DNA of 55,431 nt from Zygnema circumcarinatum. Taxonomy: Eukaryota; Streptophyta; Zygnematophyceae; Zygnematales; Zygnemataceae. The notes below the pieces were generated by a model. It saw nothing but the letters and a program-made list of their open reading frames with translations. It ran no database searches and had not been told where the DNA came from. The translations under genes were made by a program, and so were the position numbers. The stretch covers positions 1,064,204 through 1,119,634 of the forward strand of contig CM074810.1 of assembly GCA_037447605.1 (NCBI GenBank), given 5' to 3'. Each line of letters opens with the position of its first letter. Position 1 is the first letter of the stretch. Shown here in pieces: positions 50,310 to 55,431 of this stretch.

Positions 50310-53300
50310 CTACTCAGCCATCGACCACCAAAAGCTCACAGAAAAGCTACGAGAGAGAGACCGCACGTAGTGCCACCACTTCGGAGGGATATACAGCATC
50401 TCCCCCTCCTCCAAGACGCAGTCCCAATAACTAAGTTTGCAGAATCTTGGAAACCGCACATGGTCCGGTGCGTCCAAGTCGACCTGAACCCCAACACGCC
50501 CCAAAGTGCCTCCAAATACTCAAACAAAATGGGGCCCCAGAACTATAACCACAGTGCATTCTCCTCAACACTGCACTATTAACAAGTTCCGCTTCTTCTT
50601 TCCAGCTCCATAGAATGCCCTGAGCTGCATTTTTATGCAGAACCATAGTCCAGAGGGTGCACTGTACCTGGCTCGAATTATGAAGCATCATCTCAGTGTA
50701 AGGGTACATGTCTTCTCCTGCCTTGCTGCTGTAAAGCCGCACGTACTTCCGCCCCACCACCTGCGCAGAGCCTTCCACTCCCACCGGTCACAACAGCCGT
50801 ACTGCATTCGAAACCCTAACTCCTAACCCTTCCTCTCCTGCCACAACTGATTCAGCCTTTCCTCCTTACTTACAACTGATTCAGCCTTTCCTACTTCCTT
50901 ACAACTGATTCAGCCTTTCCTACTTCCTTACAACTGATTCAGCCTTTCCTCCTTTCTCACACCTGATTCAGCCTTTCCTCCTTTCTCACACCTGATTCAG
51001 CCTTTCCTTCTTCCTCACAACTGATTCAGCCATTCCTTCTTTCATTTTGCCATCTCTCATTCCACTAGAAGCTTATAAGGGGTAGGGCAAGCCCTTGCCT
51101 GCGCGAGAAGGTTGTGGGGGGGGTCGCAGTGGAGGGGTGAGACAGTGCCGGCGGGGCCTATCCATGCATTCACAGCCTCTATGGACCCCAACGAGCAATA
51201 CTCGGGGGGGCAGATGTCCTGCTTCAGTTGTGGAATCTGACCATGTTCAAGCAGACAGACACAATGCATGGCTTCACATAAGGGAAGGCATCAGAGACCT
51301 GTTCGTCATCACTTTTGGAAAGGGTGGAATCGGTTGTAGGGTATGTTGAATAGCCGCAAGTAGAATGAAACATCGACATTGACATTCTCTGATCGACCTT
51401 CTCGAACCTTCACTATGGTTTCAACATCTCGACAAGTAATCACATGCTCCGTTGAGGCTGGGGAGGTGCTTTGGGAATACTCGGACTCACCTGCTCAAAG
51501 AGGGGATGCTGCGCTAAGTATCGAATAGATTCCTTTTTGCTGCTCATCTCTTCCCCATGCTCGTCCATGGGGGTGTCCAAATTACGATCACAAAGATGCC
51601 GGTCTATGAAATCCCCCACAGTTGTAAGCTCTTGCCTCCATCCCTCTGCCAAGTAGTGCTCCCCAACCTGCCACCAGTCTCCATCTCATGTCAATGCATA
51701 GTCTATTCGTCCAATCTTGAACGCTAACGAATGTGAAGCAGTCAGAAGTCATGCAACTGCAGTTACAGCTTTTCGATTTTTCCAACTAGATTCTTATATG
51801 GAGCATGGGATTCACCTCTAGTGGAACTGTTCTTGCTCCTGCAACTTTTCGCAAGTAGGAGAGGTCCTGCCACCTCGCCATGGCTGGCCAGTGAGTGAGA
51901 GCACCTGTGATTATGGTCGGCACGGCGGGCAGCAAAATGTGCAGTAGAAATTCCTCAACTGAGGGTAAATTCTGCCTTGGAACAGAGCTTGACTGAAAAG
52001 AACCCGGAGGCAGATTGAGAGTGGGCTGATGGTTACGGGATTTTTTGGCATCTGGAAGTATCTGCTCTGCCAACATCCCACAAGGAATTGAAACTGAGTT
52101 TAGATGACCTATCAACTGTTAGAACAAAGGATCCAAAACTGTTTCTGGATTTAAAAGCGGTCAAAGGACACCCTCTCTCTATTAAGTTTCAGTCTGAAGG
52201 TCCTTACATCACGCGCCAAGCTCGGCCCCTTCTGCTGCAGATGTTTATCTGCTGATTCTTCCAGATTGTCTCCTCTCTCCTCCTCTTTATCTATATTATG
52301 TTCGGCATAAATTATGGCATCAGCTTCATTGTGGCTGCTACGTTTTCGCTTCCGTCCCCCAGCCAATTCGCCTTCCAAATCATCATTGTCCTGCTTCATT
52401 ACGTCACATTCTGCATCACGTTCTGAATGCAGTTGTGCAGGAATTTCATGTGCTGCATCTTTAGCAAACTCAGGGTTCATCGCCGGAAGGAAGTCTTGTG
52501 ACACGCTTGGACCATCCTCTCCACTTTTCCGTCCAACCTCTGTGAAATCTTGTGTGCCACTCATCCCTTGTTCTACAGAACGAATCAGCGCATCCACTTC
52601 TGGGCGAAACATTGGACCCCCCATGAGCACTGCCATATCGAGTGCTCGCATCGCCTCCAAACTCCGACTGCCAGCATACTGCAATTGCACTCAATTTCCA
52701 CTGGAAGTTACAATTGTACATTTGCTTTATAATTCAACAAAGTCATATCGCACATTGCAAAGGACAGTGGACAGGATCCCTCTAATAAAGAACAACCATG
52801 AACGCTCAGTTTCAACGCAATGCTAGGAGGTATGCTCCCATACATCAGACATCGTCGACACGATATGCCAATGGACGTGTTTGCCTTTCGATATATTTAA
52901 CTAGTAGGATACATTCATTTATACATAAATCGAAGGCCTAAAGGAATCTGCTAACGTTTCCTGAATAAATCGTAGCATTGGCTCTTCTCCCCATACAAAA
53001 GAACATAAATCTGTTCTATAAAGGTCAACCCACAAATTCTTTCCATTTGACTGTTCCACTAATGATAGCTTATCTTCAACACTCAACACAAGAAAAGGTC
53101 GTCTCTAACATACAAAGAGCCCACTCCCATTACTACCAGCAGTTAAGACAACAATACTTACAGCCTCCAGGGCTTGCAGAAGCCCAGCAAGAGCAAATGC
53201 GTCCCTCCATACGACCTTAACGTCTTTCCAAGGTCCAGAATGTAATGCTTCCCACGCCATTTCGTATGCAATTTGTAAACTATCTGATGCTATTTGAGAG

Positions 53301-53608
53301 CCTTTATCTCCTTGCATCTCCTCTGCATTTCGTAAAGGAGGATTATCTCCCTGAGCTGCGTCGCTCATCTGCATAAATCTAGGGACAGAATCCGACCCCA
53401 TCCCCACCTCCTTCTTCCCCAATCCCTCCTCTTTCCTCTCCCTCCAACCTGCAGGCTTAAGAATTTCCGATGCTCCTTTTGCTAGGTGGCGTCCACAGAG
53501 AGCTCCTCCTACTCGTCGGAGACAACAGCAGAGCTCTTCAAATCGCCCATCCGTCAGTACCCGTAAAGAGGGTAACAGTAGTTCACTGCCCACTCCTTCA
53601 CCCGCCAT
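50310..53608 (-). CDS. JMJ30: JMJ30/KDM8-type JmjC-domain oxygenase
   Basis: Seven exons, 53162-53608, 52208-52678, 51816-52115, 51491-51667, 51099-51236, 50668-50760 and 50310-50483, all phase 0, encode 599 residues. The N-terminal helical part includes [14 protein letters not shown] and [14 protein letters not shown] as in JMJ30. A charged insert with the basic, nuclear-signal-like GGRKRKR follows, then the JmjC domain: [40 protein letters not shown] (iron ligands H501 and D503), [10 protein letters not shown], and [14 protein letters not shown] (third ligand H580). JMJ30/KDM8 enzymes are Fe(II)/2-oxoglutarate-dependent nuclear oxygenases tied to the circadian clock and histone H3 in Arabidopsis. 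The intron 50761-51098 uses a GC donor (CAG|GCAAGG) and contains a 29-bp minisatellite. Divergent from the UPF0548 gene, 132 bp between start codons. Confidence 0.93.
50851..51040. repeat. 29-bp minisatellite inside GC-AG intron
   Basis: Starts of TTCAGCC recur every 29 bp at 50851, 50880, 50909, 50938, 50967, 50996 and 51025. On the minus (transcribed) strand each unit carries a 5'-splice-site-like word, TTGTAAGGAAG or CAGGTGTGAGAAAG. Confidence 0.95.
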
Positions 53609-53740
53609 GAGGGAGAGGGAGGACGGGAAGGAATAGAGGGGGAAGCTGTCACTGCTACTCGATTTTAATTAGTAATTCCTGGCTGCTTACAGGCGGAGGC
53701 CTCTACATAAGCCTTATCTGCTCCATTATTTAGTGCAAAA
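53609..53740. promoter_or_regulatory. 132-bp bidirectional promoter, JMJ30-like / UPF0548
   Basis: The interval between the two divergent start codons (53608 minus, 53741 plus). It is short enough that the genes almost certainly share control sequences. It contains TTTTAATTAGTAATT and no CACGTG box. Confidence 0.55.
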
Positions 53741-55431
53741 ATGATGGCCGAACAAAGCGGCTTTGTTTGGGCCGTGTATGACGCTACAGGCAGACAGGCG
53801 GACGGCATATGTACTGCAAGGGAGAGCGTGTTGCAATCATCGATTGTGCAGGATTCATCTGCAGAGGGGAGCGGACGGCAGAGGAAGACAAAGCTTTCTC
53901 AGGTACTTGCCATGTGCTTGAATTCCTCCGCTATGTGCTTGTAATGATGCTGACGTTTCCCTTGTTAATAAACGTTTGAGCTCGTTTGAGCTGCGGTCAA
54001 CTCTTAATATTGTTTTCAAGATCGAAGCAATTTTGGATGCGAACCATCAGCCATTTCAGTGCTGTTTGCATCGTATGAGTTTCTTAAACCACTAAAGAGC
54101 ATTAACTCCTGCTTTTTAAGTCATTAATTAGGTGAACGCCATCAAAGTCAGCATGATTTTTTTTCAGCAGCAGTCTACCCGCTTCTCTCTTGAGCTGCAT
54201 TTTTCTTGACGTCGATACCCTTTACATGGCATATTTTCGAACTATTTTTTATCTTTTTTATGACGACGAGGAAAGAAGCTTTCCTCCTTAATGTGGAAAG
54301 AAGCTCTGCATTGTGCCCTCAACTTTGTCCAATCCATTACATGCAGGATTGAGAAAATCGAAGCAATTGAACTGAACATCCGGCACCATGGTTTTCATTT
54401 CGTTCCAAAAACCAGGTCATAAAGCTATCAGCAACTGCCTAAACCAATCACAGTGAGTACTTGTCCAATTCCAACCTGACTTGGTCTCTTCTTTTTCGTT
54501 GGTTGCTACTTTCAAGTTGGAAAAAGTGAGTACTCTGCATGTGTGGGAGCTTCATATTGCCCATTCTTTGAGATTTTCCTGCATTGTCGATGCACAGAAA
54601 TACCCAATCCATTGACAACGCTTCTCAAATATGCTTGCCTGCTTATTGTAATGGCTCTCACTGTTCGCACTGTACGGTCATTTGCTTTATGAGGTTGAGC
54701 TGAGCTTTTGAATGCCATTGAAGTGCTCAATTCTTAGTCGCCATGCATGGGTAGACCTCGGCCAGGTCTGGACAGTTCAACTATGATAAGAAGTATGTTG
54801 GAGCCACAAAGGATGGCGCGGAAGCGTTGGACGGAGTGGCCCTAACCGGCGACGGATATGTGCGCGACCACACCCGCGTGTGTGTGGGATCGGGGAGGGC
54901 CGCCTTCCATAAGTGCCGGGACATTGTCAGCAAGTGGGGGTAAGTGCCTTTCTTTCCACCATCTAAAGGGGAAAGAAGGAAGGGAAGGGAGGGGATGGGA
55001 GGGAAGAGAGGAGAGAACAGAAATTGGACTTTGTTCACGAAGGTTTGGGGCATCTGTTCACGCTGAATGTCATAGTTGCTTTCTTGTTGTTTGGGCTATG
55101 GTCGGTTTTCTTCTTTCAGGAATGGTTAGAGATCAGGACCATCCGATGACTAAGAAATGGTCTATAAGGCACAGCAACTTGTCCATTGCTCGGGAGGTTT
55201 TTCACTCCAGACCTATTTCTGCACATGTAATAACTCGATGAATGCCGTGAATGTTCCTCTGTGAGCAGCCACTTCCAACTCGGATGGGCCCAAGTTGACC
55301 CTGCAACCCCACTCAAAGCTGGAGGTAAAGTTTGTGTATGCGGAAAATCTCTCTTTGTTTGGACCTTGAATCCATTGGAGATACTCTATGTGCATTCGAA
55401 AGCAGCAAAGGACGAAACACTTGAAGATGTA
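53741..55431 (+). CDS. UPF0548 (DUF1990) protein, 3' end beyond window
   Basis: Exons 53741-53902, 54755-54939 and 55269-55431 (continuing past the right edge). The first starts MMAEQSGFVWAVYDATG. The second and third give FNYDKKYVGAT, DGYVRDHTRVCVGSGRAAF, KWGHFQLGWAQVDPATPLKAG and VCVCGKSLFVWTLNPLEILY, matching the order of conserved blocks in plant UPF0548 proteins (DUF1990 domain), whose biochemical function is unknown to me. The reading frame runs to the last base. The acceptor of exon two (GGGTAG|ACC) is the simplest in-phase choice, but an extra small exon in the 852-bp first intron cannot be excluded. The N-terminal 54 residues do not resemble the short start usual in the family. Confidence 0.8.

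Noticed and set aside
50851..51040. CRISPR-like regularly spaced repeat (also 7073-7162 and 8415-8665)
   Set aside because: Units are directly tandem or have CT filler instead of unique spacers, and they lie inside introns or a leader of eukaryotic genes.

Overview
The window looks like nuclear DNA of a green-lineage eukaryote, most likely a streptophyte alga or bryophyte-grade plant. Ten protein-coding loci were rebuilt by hand as spliced genes whose exon phases all close. They are plant-type families: a KAB1-type aldo-keto reductase, the Ycf45/SPD1 plastid ATPase, a plant-type TatB-like protein, intron-containing plastid-type MurE, a JMJ30/KDM8-type JmjC protein and a UPF0548 (DUF1990) protein. 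A polycystin-like channel fragment and a saposin-type sphingomyelinase-like phosphodiesterase point to a lineage below flowering plants. The species is not identified.

Layout, left to right. 1-1514: 5' part of a polycystin-like channel (minus). 1515-5213: no recognised gene; purine/pyrimidine satellites and a promoter-like GC-rich island. 5214-8332: complete KAB1 (minus), introns full of minisatellites including eight TTAGGG units. 9855-13034: TPR protein with DPF-rich adaptor-like N-terminus (minus). 14602-18592: SPD1/Ycf45 (minus), divergent from 18819-21214 TatB-like (plus). 22602-27686 (minus) and 31649-35712 (plus): two paralogous SET-domain proteins with N-terminal signal sequences, head to head around a 4-kb spacer holding a 947-bp foldback element, an 884-bp hAT-like element, a short inverted repeat and a lone 5S rRNA gene. 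37465-42125: saposin-B/metallophosphoesterase protein (plus). 43782-49271: MurE with a long acidic N-terminal extension (minus). 50310-53608: JMJ30-like JmjC oxygenase (minus), 132 bp from the divergent UPF0548 gene (53741 to the right edge).

The most striking pattern is regulatory. The exact mammalian/plant ER-stress element CCAAT-N9-CCACG occurs eight times (plus two one-base variants), where about 0.1 copy would be expected by chance under equal base composition. The copies fall in five short clusters, three of them 85-440 bp upstream of genes; several form convergent pairs. Two of those genes (plus-strand SET protein, phosphodiesterase) encode predicted secretory proteins, and one pair lies in the loop of the foldback transposon near the other secretory SET gene. 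This suggests an NF-Y/bZIP promoter module, possibly an unfolded-protein-response regulon, that may have been spread by a transposon. Two GC-AG introns were also found, one containing a minisatellite full of decoy 5' splice sites.

All gene models are inferred from reading frame, splice signals and remembered family motifs; no search or transcript data were available.
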